Origin: Owenia fusiformis
Taxonomy: Eukaryota; Annelida; Polychaeta; Sabellida; Oweniidae
Reading direction: 5' to 3'
Assembly: GCA_903813345.2 (NCBI GenBank)
Contig: CAIIXF020000011.1
Coordinates: forward strand, 809,001 to 873,000
DNA: 64,000 nt
The notes under the pieces: model-generated
What the model was told of the DNA's origin: nothing
Databases searched by the model: none
The model's input: only the letters and a program-made list of their open reading frames with translations
Program-made: the position numbers and the translations under genes
Part shown: piece by piece, positions 51,265 through 64,000 of the stretch
How positions within the stretch are numbered: position 1 is the stretch's first letter
Layout: each line of letters starts with the position of its first letter

Positions 51265-51650
51265 CATTCACCCCGGGGGTTCACACTCGGCTCAGGTGGG
51301 GTACATTTTTTACATTTGGTATGTCAAGCCAATGGACCCACATTTTAAGACAGATTTTTCCATTTTCTGGTATAAGAGTCGGTGTGGAAAATATGTTACC
51401 CCTCAATTGTGGTACGGCATTGGTCCCGGGGCATTGGTCTAGTTGTTACACATATCCTTCATTTGAGGTTGTTTATGATCATTTTACTCAAAGATCTGCC
51501 TTCTTCTCGGGGCATTCGATATTTCGAATGGCCTTGGTCTTATATTCTGGATATTTGGTACCCGGGGGTATGGCATTGGTTCTATATTTGGATGTTTGAC
51601 ATGGCATTGGTCTTGTGTTTGGACATTTGATATGGCTTTTTGGGGTTTAT
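51265..51650 (+). repeat. CCCCGGGGGTTCAC-type element with short internal repeats
   Basis: The start resembles 36479-36496. The right half repeats TGGCATTGGT and GGACATTTGATATGGC-like words. Overlapping ORFs of 64-124 codons are not recognised. Confidence 0.4.
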
Positions 51651-54619
51651 TTTAGTTTGTATGAGAACACATTTAATGCCACCCCCCCCCCCCAAATTAC
51701 AAATCTACATCTATTCTCTCTATCCCAAAGGTGGATCGGAAGCATGAAAAACAGATGCAGACTCGGGACAGTTGCGAGGGGGGCTATAATGGAGAAATTC
51801 GTTTTGATTTTGAGTCTAACTGAAATATTTTGTCACAAATATTAATTAAATACGCAAATAGCCTGTTTTGTTAAATGAGACTAGGGCAAAAAATCTATTC
51901 ATTAAATCTAAAGCCTAGACGATATCTTCTGTAATCAAGGTGGTTTTGGTACACTTCCGCAATTATAAAAACAAAAACATAGACTAAGTTATTAATCTTT
52001 TGTTATCATATCAGATTAAGTCAGTTTTGTCTCCGATTGTTATGCAGGTGTGTGTATCGACTCCAGTGACCAACATTAAGTGAATCAATCCTTGAAATTC
52101 CCAAATTCATTCCAAATTCTGGCCGTTAACCCCCCCCCCCCCCCTCCCCCATGTCTCTTAATTACATTTATTTTGCAAATGATATATAAATTATAGATTA
52201 AAATATTTCATTTTCGAATTGCACAAAGGGCAACATGTGAAGATAAAACCGCGATCCTAAAGCTACTTGCAAAACAAAGTGGTTTATGGTCCCCAATATC
52301 ATTATTATATTAATACCAATACAATGTACCTCTATGAATATCATAAATTCACTCCTTTTTAATATCAATAGTCAAACAAATTAAGTAGTATGCTACAGTT
52401 GGTTATCGGAGTTCACGACCTATTGATTACTCTTTAATACAAAATTTAACCATTTTAGAATGGGTAACTCACACACCCCCCGTCCATGTCCATGAAGTGC
52501 GTAGACTGCCATAATAGTGCCATTTATTAATTAAACATCACTGATTTATGTTGAGACATTCAGTGCGATTATTTCATTTCTTTGTTCAAAAAGTTAAAGC
52601 ACCAATTAAATACATATTTTTATCATACAAAAGGGGCAGAATACTTGACCTTGCATCAATTCATATCCCGATAATTCTTTACAAGGGAATGTTTCTTATT
52701 AAAACATAAGCAGCGCCTAGGCGTCGATGGGGGGGGGGGGGGTCAATCCGGTGTTCTCAGGCTATGTACAGCCAAGTATCCTGTTTATGTAAAAACCCTA
52801 CGTTCCCGAATCACAATCAGACAATTAATTAGTATATTTGCTGTGTCTAGCAATTGATCATAGAATTAGATGTTGCGAAAACTATGGGAACTTGTACCTG
52901 TCTGTTTATGGATAGGCTGGGAAAGAACAGCAGAGAGAATGGTACATTCGATTGAATATGCTTGTTTTGCCCAATTGTGTATTAAAATGCCCCTCATTTA
53001 CATGTATCATATGTATGGTCACAAGTTAAGTCGGCGATAATTTGTATTGACTTAACTTGAAACAAATTACTCCGAAATCCAAATACTCATCGAAAAGTAA
53101 GTTTATCTTTATATTAAGCTAATTAAGGAATAAATATATAAATAGGCCTGATGTATCAGTGTTTTCAAAGTTTATTGCACGTTTTATCCTTGAAACGCCT
53201 TTCTTTTTCTTATCATGATATGTATTTCCTTCACTTAGGATCAATGCGTCGATTAGCATTGCTTGTAACTGATTTATATTTTCAAAAGGCGGCATGAAAT
53301 TGCCAAAATGTTTAAATAAGTCAATGTGTCAGCGTACATACAAAATAGTCTGTTTAATATTTGCTACATGTACTTGTTCCAAACAGTCTGCGAAAGAATG
53401 ATTAAAAAATATCAATAAAAGTATCAGAGAAAATACTTGCAATCGTTAAAATACTGTATGTATTGCTATTGGTAATTAGGTTAGTTGTTTACACATAATT
53501 ATGTTGTTCAGTGTGCCAAGAGCGTGTCAAGAGGTGTAAAGAGTTGAATTCATCGCGTGTCAAGAGGTGTAAATAATTGGCACGTCTAGAAACCCGGCGT
53601 GTAAAGACCAGTTTCTAGACGTGTCAAGAGTTGGAATCCCATATTTCACGCAGTGAATCTACTTGGCTAAGGTTTTATTTGGAAATGCATTGCCTTCTTA
53701 AGCAGGTAGAGGGGCAGACAGAACACGGAAGCAAATGCTATGTTGAAAATTTTCTATATTTCAATTTGAACATGTTATTACATGTCACGTAGGCCAGTGT
53801 TTTATATGGGGATTACATGTATTTTACTTGTTTACATGAACTTAAATCATTTCATGAAATCTGCATTCTTCCGGGTTTAATTTTGGTTTGTAATGTCTTA
53901 TTGGGGCTTTTCGACTTTAAAACAAACCTTACCTACATGGATTTGTGTCCCGGGAACATTTTTGTAAATAGTTATTATAAACAATTCTGAAAGAATATCA
54001 CATATTTTTGTCTTCCCGATTTCAGTCATGAATTACGTCAATTTTGCGTGCAAACAGTGGCTAGACGTTGTCATAACCGGATGCCCAAACGTGTCAGGAA
54101 CACATAGATACTCGAATGATGTTGATTGAACACCAGGGTGCAGAGAAATCGTAATTTTACTATGTGGCTTCACGATAAAAAATAAGCAGCACTTTAGGCC
54201 ACCTTAAATACAACTCGTCAGTTGTATCCAGTTGGAATTCCAGCGTTATTTAAAAAAAAATTATTATATGGTTCTACTTTGATTTTACGCTTAAAACATT
54301 TATAACTACATGAGCGTCAACCTTATATTAAAACATTTATTATCTTTTCAGTTTTATTAAAATGTAAAAAAATAATATATGTCAGCTTATTGCTTTCTGG
54401 AGAACAGTCAAGGTTTAAATGTGCTACAATGAATCGGACACTCATGTAAATCGACATGGTTATAACATTGAACTCAATGCAGTAAATTGGTTATTTCTAT
54501 GAATCACAGCGGGATTGGTTTCATTTTATATGATTGCCAACTCTGGCTGTATTTTTGTAAATGCTTTTGACCGCGGTAAATGTGAAACTGATACGGTTGT
54601 GTATTATTCAATTGTTTTA

Positions 54620-54735
54620 TGCCTTGGTCACATTTGCTCCGATTTTCACTACGGCGCCCGGCCGATTGAGTATTGTGTTCAGAAATGTATTCAATTTTGA
54701 ACAAAATACTCGCAGCAAATGTGACCCAGGCATTA
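54620..54735. repeat. Small MITE-like inverted repeat
   Basis: TGCCTTGGTCACATTTGCT near 54620 is mirrored by AGCAAATGTGACCCAGGCAT near 54715-54734. GC-richer centre (CGGCGCCCGGCCG). ORFs over it are shadows. Confidence 0.6.
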
Positions 54736-54871
54736 CACAGCGGTATTTCGAACATGCTATTGTTGCATAACCATGACTTAGCCAATTTTAAAGATTAAAA
54801 CCATACTCCTTATTTTAATCCAACGATAGGAGCTCATGGTCAGTATACATTTTAACTTTTATACATCTTTA

Positions 54872-55362
54872 CACCCCAGTCACATTTGTCGCACGGCGGC
54901 CGCAAGTCGACCGCAGATCAATTAAATCGGTGAATTTCTGCGGCGAGCGTAGAAAAACTACGCTCGCCTTGCGGCCTCCGTACGGCGTATGCAGATTTTT
55001 ACAGGCCGCAGGGAAGGCGTAGAAATTATAACTCGGAGTTATAATATTTGTTCATTTCTGAGGTCCCCGTAGAAATCAACTGGCTCAACAAGATTGCATC
55101 ATTATTTGTCAATGTTTCACGATCACTTCTCATTTGATATTACATCCTAGCACTATGAATAACATTTATAAATTGTCCCGATGTAAATAAAATGAAAAAA
55201 GTATTATTTATCAACAGAAATTTAAAATTCACCGTGCGGCTGCCGTTGGAAATGTGACTGCAAAAGTATGAGAGCGCAGAAATTCTGCGGCGAGCGTAGA
55301 AAAGCAACTGGCCGCAGAAATGATAGACCGCAAGGTCGCCGTAGGAAATGTGACTGGGGTGT
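54872..55362. mobile_element. PIF/Harbinger-like MITE, complete copy
   Basis: The ends CACCCCAGTCACATTT and AAATGTGACTGGGGTG are perfect inverted repeats of 16 bp. TTA flanks both sides (54869-54871 and 55363-55365), the 3-bp target typical of PIF/Harbinger elements. The interior holds GC-rich GCGGC/GCCGT words and inner inverted copies. Partial relatives lie at 20525-20942. Non-coding. Confidence 0.75.
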
Positions 55363-55399
55363 TACAAATACTAGAAATCTACATGTTCGAGTGGATCAC

Positions 55400-56620
55400 C
55401 AGGGGTCCCCACATAGCAGCAGTCTCCATAAAATGCAAAAATACCTGTATTGATAACGTGACTTTGACTGATTTTTTAATTAAGATGAACTTGTTGAAAC
55501 CTCGCGAAACCCCAGATACCTAGATATGACCTTGAAATGACGTTGGCCAATACACATTGACTTTGACCTCAGGTAACCTAATCATGTGTCGTCAAGGGTC
55601 ATTGTAGCCCCAAGGTAGTTACTACGCCAAATACTTAGATATTAATATTTGATCTTGAAACAAACTTGACCCATTAACATTGCCCTTGAACTCAGTTCCC
55701 CTAATCATTGGTTGCCAAGGGTCACAGCAGCCCAAAGGACTTTAAATCACCAAATACCTAGATATTGATATTTTACATAGGAATGACCTTGATTCAGGTC
55801 ACCTAATCATGCCTCATCAAGGGTCGAATCTCAGACCAAGGTTAAAAAACGCGTAAACCTATAGATATTGGCATTTTAAAGAGACAATCAGATCTAGCTA
55901 ACAGTTTAACAAAAATTGTTTCAAATTTAGAATATTTCTGGCTTATGTTATTCCTTTTCATGTCTATTTTCTAAAAATCCCAAAAGTGCACACTTTATTT
56001 CAGGAAAACTAAAAAGTTCACAACAATGTACATTTTGTCTATAAGAATGGTTACTTATTATTTGGGAGAATTTAAACAATTTTGCACTTTTAATCTAGAT
56101 GTATTATAACCTCATCAATTTGTAACATATCGTAAATATTTTGTGAGATATTGTATTAGAGATTGTAAGGAATAGATTGGTACGTCAATTGTACATGTTG
56201 CTTGTAATTTTGTCAACCCCATATATCTGATTCTGCCTTTAACCTAGAATGACTTTGACCTCTGACCTTAGTAGAACGCTCACTGGCCCATCACTGACCT
56301 ATTATAAAGCATGTTTGGTCCGTCTGTCATTTTGTCTGTCTGTTGGGACATCTCCTTCTACACGATTTAACCTTATAGTAAGTTGGTCTCCGAAGGTCAG
56401 AGTTAAGTTCATCAAAGGTAAACGATCAATGTCTAGGTATTTGGCGTTTGATGATACTATGGCCCTTGGCGAATTATGATTAGATGTACCGAGGTCAACA
56501 TTAATGTTTCTTGTACAAGGTCATCCCAAGGTCAAAGATAAATATTGAGGCATTTTACGTTTCAAGACCTTTGGAAAAATTCGATTCGAAGAATCGGTCA
56601 AGGTCAAAAAATCAATATAC
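55400..56620. repeat. Inverted arms rich in GGTCAAGGTCA / TGACCTTGA words
   Basis: About 55490-55860 holds repeated CCAAATACCTAGATATTGAT and GACCTTGA words. About 56370-56620 holds the reverse complements (TCTAGGTATTTGG, AAGGTCAAAG). The middle includes the dispersed repeat shared with 10590-10830. Confidence 0.55.
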
Positions 56621-56737
56621 AGGTATTTTGTATTTTTTGTAAAGATGTATTAAAGTTAAAATGTATACAGAGATAAAATAGGTTAGCTCCTATCGTTTCC
56701 TTGTGTATACGTTTATGTCTCTGCGTAATAAGGCAGA

Positions 56738-56970
56738 TGCGAGCAGGTAGTTACCAGTCTCACCACAAGGTGGCTCGTTCGGGTCAGATAGCATGGCGGG
56801 TATGGTAGAAAGTTCCCTTTAACTTAAAGTACATCTGTTTTCGTGGTTCAATTTTCATATCACCCTTATGTATCTAATAGCAATGCAAATTAAAATATGT
56901 CCAGTGAAAGAAAATGCAATACAAGAATAGATATTTCACATTTTGTGATTTTGTAAGAATGGGGTTATTT
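56738..56970 (-). repeat. Partial inverted copy of the MITE at 35394-35822
   Basis: Begins AGATGCGAGCAGGTAGTTAC and shares blocks with 35600-35822 in reverse complement. Confidence 0.65.
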
Positions 56971-57694
56971 TTTGTATAACGCATTGAAACAACTTTAAAA
57001 AGTGAGCAATGTCAGTGTTGTAATAATAACGCCCCTTATACCTATTTATTACAGGTCGTGTAGACCATTGTTGCCTGAGTTATAGCAAAAACATTGACTT
57101 TTGCACGTTGATGAAGATGATGCGCCTTTTATAATAGATCTCATATCTTAGAAGCGTATCAGTTCAAAAAAATACTAGAAGACCTAACATATTTTGCCAT
57201 GCACTGCGCCTATTCATTTGACAATTCAGTTGTAAATTTTATCTAAAATAAATCTTCCAATTTTGTTGAGTTTTCTTGCAGAAATCGCCTACTCCCCCCC
57301 CCCACTCCATCCATTTCGTATGATCACCGGGCGTGGTTTAAGCTGCCGATATTCTTCTTGAAACGAGTCGGATCTTCAAAATCTATAAGTTGGACTCCCT
57401 TTATAGAAGCTTTGAACTAAATTTGCACTGCTCAATGCTGAAATTATATTGTTTATACATACATTTTGAGAAAAAATGTATAAAAGTTGATTCTACAGGC
57501 TAAAGTATGAAAACGTATCACATATATCTAAAAAAACTAATAAATTTCATAGATCTAGAGGCCCTTCAGGAGTGGAAAACCTTTAATAATCAGAGGTTAA
57601 TGTTTCCAAACTGTTTTGAAACAAACTAACGTCTTGTTTTCAACCTACACCTTGCTCCTTTCTGTCGTACTTAATAAAACAAAAATAGTATATC

Positions 57695-57757
57695 ACGAAG
57701 GGATACGAACCACCGACCTGAGGCTTGGTTATTCACTAGCGCCATAGGCGTTCACCT
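57695..57757 (-). ncRNA. tRNA-like (SINE-type) segment with pol III boxes
   Basis: On the minus strand TATGGCGCTAGTG fits an A box and GGTTCGTATCC (57711-57701) fits the B box GGTTCGANTCC at 10 of 11 places, about 25 bp apart. No full cloverleaf or anticodon could be assigned, so a tRNA-derived repeat is likelier than a tRNA gene. A weaker tRNA-like stretch lies in both foldback arms (about 47990-48050 and 57860-57930). Confidence 0.35.
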
Positions 57758-59082
57758 ATTCTGGATACAACTGACGAGTTGTATTTACGTGGAGTCAAAA
57801 GTGAAGATCATTTTGAATTGACGCTCGGTATAAATATATAATACTTTTGTTCTTTCATATCGGTAGCACTTTGGTCTCATGGGCTACGTGCCTAGCTTCC
57901 ATGCTGTAGGTTAGTCGATCGAGACCCATCCATGTCGAATTTTTTGATTTGCTTGTTGTCAAACTATAATAAGTAGAGCAAAATCCAGAAAAAGTAGATC
58001 AAAAATACTCCAATGGAGTATAAAATTGTCACCAGGATTCCGAAATGAGACGAATGTTAACTCGTGAAATCTCGGAAGATAAAGTAGGTCAGAAAATCCG
58101 GATTAATCCGAACAAGGTTCGGGAATATTCGTCATAAGAAGTAGATCAAAAATACTCCAATGGAGTATAAAATTGTCACCAGGAATCCGAAATGAGACGA
58201 ATGTTAACTCGTGAAATCTCGGAAGATAAAGTAGGTCAGAAAATCCGGATTAATCCGAACAAGGTTCGGGAATTTTCGTCATAAGAAGTAGATCAAAAAT
58301 ACTCCAAGTGGAGTATAAAATTGTCACCAGGATTCCGAAATACGACGAATCAAATCGGCAAACTTCGGTACAATAATGAAGTGCATAAAAATCGTGAAAC
58401 AGGTGTCAGGGACTTCCCCTCATCTTTCCCGAAATGGTTCCAAAACCCATATATGGATCTATCACGTGACATTCAAAACGACGTTCCTATATGGTTCTAT
58501 GGGCCTTATATGGATCTTTCGAACACGTGACCAAATATACCAAATCAAAATCAAAATTTTACCTTGACCATTGGATGGGATTTCATAGAAAATATCCAAG
58601 AAAACATATTCTCGTGATCCATAAATCACTTAAATTCGATCATTTTATCTTCACCCCTTGATGGAATTTTATGAAAGAAGTTATGAAAACACATCATCAT
58701 GTAAGGGTTTTCACCTAAATTACCTCGTTTTATCTTGGCCCTTTAATTGAACTTCATTAAAAATTGTTACATGAAAAATATCTTCATGTTATGATTTGTA
58801 TTTAAATAAGACCGTTTCATCTAAATACTTGGATAATATTTCATAAAAATGCAATCAAAAATATTTCAGGATTTGCCTTAATTTATCAATGTAATGTAAG
58901 TATTAGATTGACTCTCAAATAGGGTTCTATTTTAACTTTTTTATTGAAATAAATACTAGGCAGGACTCACTCTCTAAATAGCTAATAAAAATTCAACCCT
59001 TGGATGTGATTTCGTAGAAAAAAAAATATGTCAAGTCCAGAATCAAATGATTTGTCCAGAACCTCTTAAGATTCTGTTCAAA

Positions 59083-61095
59083 TTGAACTTTTTAATACAC
59101 TGATGTACTTGAAGCACATCACATACTATATCCCAATAAAAATTCAATTCAATTCAATTCAGCTTTATTTTCTTATATAGTATTATTTACAAGGTTTTAC
59201 ATGACACCCTTGTGGGTGTATACAGTATAAAGAATATGTTGTTTGAATAGTAGGTATATGGTAATCAGCTGATCCAATGATGAACACTTACTAAGACTAA
59301 CTATAACTAGTACACATTTAAATTGAAACATACTCATGAGCGAAGTTTAACCTTTCAATGTAAGGATGTACTTTGAACATCATAAATAATGTGCCAAATT
59401 AAACTATACTAATGCGCCAAATTGAACTTTTTAATATACTGATGTACTTGGAGCACATCACATACTATGTCCCAAATTGAAGCATACTCATGAGCCAAGT
59501 TTAATCTTTCAATGTAAGGATGTACTTTGGATATCATAAATAATGCGCCAAATTGAACTATGATAATGCACCAAATTGAAATTTTTAATATACTGGTGAA
59601 CTAACTGCACATCACATACTATGTCCAACATTGAAACATACTCATGAGCCAAGTTTAACCCTTTAATGTAAGGATGTACTTTGAACATCGTAAATAACGC
59701 GCCAAATTGAACTATGATAATGCGCCAAATTATACTTTTTAACATACTGATGAACCTGGAGCACATCACATACTATGTCCCATTGAAACATACTCATGAG
59801 CAAAGTTTAACCTTTCAATGTAAGGATGTACTTTGAACATCATAAATAACGCGCAAAATTGAACTTTTTAATAAACTGATGAACTTACAGCACATCACAT
59901 ACTATGTCCCAAACTGAAACATACTCATGAGCCAAGTTTAACCTTTCAATGTAATGATGTACTTTGAACATCATAAATAATGCGACAAATTGAACAATGA
60001 TAATGCGCCATATTGAACTTTTTAATATACTGATGAACTTGGAGCACATCACATATTGTGTCCCATTGAAACATACTCATGAGCCAAGTTTAACCTTTTA
60101 ATATAATGATGTATTTTGAACATCATAAATAATGTGCCAAATTGAACTATACTAATGAGCTAAATTGAACTTTTTAATATACTGATAAACTTAGAGCATG
60201 TCACAGATTATTTCCCAAATTGAAACATACTCATGAGCCAAATTTAACCTTTCAATGTATGGATGCACTTTGAATATCATAAATAATGCGCCAAATTGAA
60301 ATATACTAATGCGCCAAATTGAACTTTTTAATATACTCATGTACCTGGAGCACATGACATACAATGTCCCAAATTGAAACATACTCATGAGACAAGTTTA
60401 ACATTTCAATATAAAGGATATACTTTGAACATCATAAATAACGCGCCAAATTGAACTATGATAATGCGCCAAATTGAACTTTTTAATATACTGATGTACT
60501 TGGAGCACATGACATACAATGCCTCAGATTGAAACATACTCATGAGCCAAGTTTAACCTTTCACTGTAAGGATGTACTTTGAACATCATAAATAATGCGC
60601 CAAATTGAACTATACTAATGAGCCAAATTGAACTGTTTAATATACTGATGAACTTAATTAGAGCATGTCACAGACTATTTCCCAAATTGAAACATACTCA
60701 TGAGCCAAGTTTAGCCTTTCAATGTAAGGATGTACTTTGAACATCATAAATAATGCGACAAATTGAAATATACTAATGTGCCTAATTGAACTTTTTAATA
60801 TACTGATGTACCTGGAGCACGTGACATACTATGTCCCAAATTGAAACATACTCATGAGACAAGTTTAACCTTTCAATGTAAGGATGTTCTTTGAACATCA
60901 TAAATAACGCGCCAAATTGAACTATGATAATGCGCCAAATTGAACTTTTTAATATACCGACAAACTTAGAGCATATCACATACTACGTCCCAAATTGAAA
61001 CACTCAAGAGCCAAGTTTAACCTTTCAATATAATGATGTATTTTGAACATCATAAATAACTCGCCAAATTGAGCTATACCATTGCGCCAAATTGA
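59083..61095. repeat. 154-bp satellite array
   Basis: CATACTATGTCCCAAATTGA and TAAGGATGTACTTTGAACAT recur at about 154-bp steps (for example 59470, 59624, 59778, 60214, 60368, 60836, 60989), some units lacking a short block. Minus-strand frames of 65-86 codons recur in many units (…SIWRIIIVQFGALF…), but the period is not a multiple of 3 and the frame breaks at unit edges, so I treat them as repeat artefacts. Confidence 0.9.
59137..59318 (-). mobile_element. 3' end of a CR1-like non-LTR retrotransposon
   Basis: On the minus strand it ends AATAAAGCTGAATTGAATTG followed by further ATTGA units, a tail typical of CR1/L2-type LINEs in invertebrates. It splits a satellite unit (…TCCCAA | AATTGAAACATAC…). 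Only about 180 bp remain and no reverse transcriptase is present. Confidence 0.6.
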
Positions 61096-61149
61096 ACTTT
61101 ATATACCAAACCTCCAATTTACCGAGACACAAATACAAATCAGCACAAA

Positions 61150-61635
<486 letters not shown>

Positions 61636-61661
61636 GAAGCACATCACATACTATATCCCAA

Positions 61662-61843
61662 TAAAAATTCAATTCAATTCAATTCAGCTTTATTTTCTTA
61701 TATAGTATTATTTACAAGGTTTTACATGACACCCTTGTGGGTGTATACAGTATAAAGAATATGTTGTTTGAATAGTAGGTATATGGTAATCAGCTGATCC
61801 AATGATGAACACTTACTAAGACTAACTATAACTAGTACACATT
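61662..61843 (-). mobile_element. CR1-like LINE 3' end, duplicated copy
   Basis: Copy of 59137-59318 carried by the tandem duplication; same junctions with the satellite, so it is not an independent insertion. Confidence 0.6.
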
Positions 61844-63622
61844 TAAATTGAAACATACTCATGAGCGAAGTTTAACCTTTCAATGTAAGGATGTACTTTG
61901 AACATCATAAATAATGTGCCAAATTAAACTATACTAATGCGCCAAATTGAACTTTTTAATATACTGATGTACTTGGAGCACATCACATACTATGTCCCAA
62001 ATTGAAGCATACTCATGAGCCAAGTTTAATCTTTCAATGTAAGGATGTACTTTGGATATCATAAATAATGCGCCAAATTGAACTATGATAATGCACCAAA
62101 TTGAAATTTTTAATATACTGGTGAACTTACTGCACATCACATACTATGTCCAAAATTGAAACATACTCATGAGCCAAGTTTAACCCTTTAATGTAAGGAT
62201 GTACTTTGAACATCGTAAATAACGCGCCAAATTGAACTATGATAATGCGCCAAATTATACTTTTTAACATACTGATGAACCTGGAGCACATCACATACTA
62301 TGTCCCATTGAAACATACTCATGAGCAAAGTTTAACCTTTCAATGTAAGGATGTACTTTGAACATCATAAATAACGCGCAAAATTGAACTTTTTAATAAA
62401 CTGATGAACTTACAGCACATCACATACTATGTCCCAAACTGAAACATACTCATGAGCCAAGTTTAACCTTTCAATGTAATGATGTACTTTGAACATCATA
62501 AATAATGCGACAAATTGAACAATGATAATGCGCCATATTGAACTTTTTAATATACTGATGAACTTGGAGCACATCACATATTATGTCCCATTGAAACATA
62601 CTCATGAGCCAAGTTTAACCTTTTAATATAATGATGTATTTTGAACATCATAAATAATGTGCCAAATTGAACTATACTAATGAGCTGAATTGAACTTTTT
62701 AATATACTGATAAACTTAGAGCATGTCACAGACTATTTCCCAAATTGAAACATACTCATGAGCCAAATTTAACCTTTCAATGTATGGATGTACTTTGAAT
62801 ATCATAAATAATGCGCCAAATTGAAATATACTAATGCGCCAAATGGAACTTTTTAATATACTCATGCACCTGGAGCACATGACATACAATGTCCCAAATT
62901 GAAACATACTCATGAGACAAGTTTAACATTTCAATATAAGGATATACTTTGAACATCATAAATAACGCGCCAAATTGAACTATGATAATGCGCCAAATTG
63001 AACTTTTTAATATACTGATGTACTTGGAGCACATGACATACAATGCCTCAGATTGAAACATACTCATGAGCCAAGTTTAACCTTTCACTGTAAGGATGTA
63101 CTTTGAACATCATAAATAATGCGCCAAATTGAACTATACTAATGAATTGACAAATTGAACTGTTTAATATACTGATGAACTTAATTAGAGCATGTCACAG
63201 ACTATTTCCCAAATTGAAACATACTCATGAGCCAAGTTTAGCCTTTCAATGTAAGGATGTACTTTGAACATCATAAATAATGCGACAAATTGAAATATAC
63301 TAATGTGCCTAATTGAACTTTTTAATATACTGATGTACCAGGAGCACGTGACATACTATGTCCCAAATTGAAACATACTCATGAGACAAGTTTAACCTTT
63401 CAATGTAAGGATGTTCTTTGAACATCGTAAATAACGCGCCAAATTGAACTATGATAATGCGCCAAATTGAACTTTTTAATATACCAACAAACTTAGAGCA
63501 TATCACATACTACGTCCCAAATTGAAACACTCAAGAGCCAAGTTTAACCTTTCAATATAATGATGTATTTTGAACATCATAAATAACTCGCCAAATTGAG
63601 CTATACCATTGCGCCAAATTGA
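61844..63622. repeat. 154-bp satellite array, duplicated block
   Basis: Second block of the satellite, offset 2525-2527 bp from the first, with a few small indels (for example near 63144). Confidence 0.9.
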
Positions 63623-63676
63623 ACTTTATATACCAAACCTCCAATTTACCGAGACACAAATACAAATCAGCACAAA

Positions 63677-63968
<292 letters not shown>

Positions 63969-64000
63969 TTAAAATACTGATTTTTGATTTTTGTATGTTT

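Larger units (their letters stand above)
48541..53510. other. Core of the 12.3-kb element, no gene recognised
   Basis: It contains the dispersed repeat tail at 49075-49165, the ~410-bp repeat at 50127-50545, a CCCCGGGGGTTCAC-type repeat at about 51265-51650, and poly-C/poly-G runs near 51680, 52130 and 52728. A 124-codon frame at 51225-51599 lies in the repeated, T/G-rich part and is not recognised as a protein. Confidence 0.5.
54206..57787. mobile_element. 3.6-kb element inserted in the right arm of the foldback transposon
   Basis: The ends ATACAACTCGTCAGTTGTAT and CCAG (54209-54232) are exactly inverted at about 57761-57784. The left arm of the host element reads across the corresponding place (about 48118-48160) without it. 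Flanking TTA-like bases make a 3-bp duplication possible but not certain. It holds two MITE-like units, an inverted pair of AGGTCA-rich arms and a tRNA-like segment. No transposase frame seen. Confidence 0.65.
46764..59078. mobile_element. 12.3-kb foldback transposon with ~1.8-kb inverted arms
   Basis: It starts AACAGGATCTTAAGAGG and ends CCTCTTAAGATTCTGTT, flanked by CAAA on both sides (46760-46763 and 59079-59082). The flanks rejoin into the 154-bp satellite. The left arm is 46764 to about 48540. The right arm is about 53510-54205 plus 57788-59078, split by a 3.6-kb insertion. Arms match over many blocks, for example AAGTGAAGATCATTTTGAAT and AATGACGTAATTCATGAC-like sequence, with moderate divergence. 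The ~5-kb core (48540-53510) has no recognisable gene. Superfamily unresolved; a 4-bp duplication and very long arms are the main clues. Confidence 0.8.

Noticed and set aside
51225-51599. 124-codon ORF as a gene
   Set aside because: It lies in a repeated, skewed segment, has no recognisable domain or splice context, and overlapping frames are equally open.

Overview
The window is AT-rich animal DNA, most likely from an invertebrate and probably marine. The grounds are spliced genes with GT/AG introns, a metazoan-type ATE1 gene, a thrombospondin-type-1 (TSP1) exon, an NHL beta-propeller exon, a large Academ-like transposase of a kind common in marine invertebrates, and very dense minisatellites and nested DNA transposons. 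I cannot name the species. No prokaryotic operon, CRISPR array or virus was seen.

Layout. (1) 732-19909 (+): a roughly 1,470-residue Academ-like transposase (DDE core, PIN/XPG-like nuclease segment, CxC cysteine cluster). Its second and third coding pieces are split by a 214-bp intron. The first exon is cut by a 14.5-kb CACTA-like element (1740-16278) with CACTGTGC ends and a 3-bp ACA duplication. Removing the element restores the reading frame exactly. The CACTA element carries ~540-bp tandem repeats, and one of these is itself split by a 10.9-kb inner element (4249-15174). That element has a 119-bp satellite on its left and a 190-bp satellite on its right. (2) 20-33 kb: mostly mobile DNA and repeats, including a precise 4.8-kb insertion (27456-32251, ATT duplication) in a G+T-rich repeat. 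I see no gene here. (3) 34-38 kb (+): one intact TSP1 exon inside a cluster of six truncated TSP1 exon copies, then an NHL-repeat 3' terminal exon. Their splice phases are compatible, which suggests one TSP1-NHL gene. (4) 39.5-46.0 kb (-): the 3' part of ATE1 (arginyl-tRNA--protein transferase) in three exons whose introns are filled by minisatellites. Downstream of the middle exon lie three extra 173-bp copies, each holding a 63-nt, phase 1-1, stop-free piece of that exon between splice-like signals. (5) 46.5-64 kb: probably the upstream intron of ATE1. It is a 154-bp satellite split by a 12.3-kb foldback element (46764-59078, CAAA duplication, ~1.8-kb inverted arms, itself invaded by a 3.6-kb element), followed by a 2.5-kb tandem duplication that runs off the window end.

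The most unusual points are the ATE1 exon-fragment array that could add in-frame 21-residue cassettes, the TSP1 exon-fragment array, and the three precisely delimited nested insertions whose empty sites can be read within the window.
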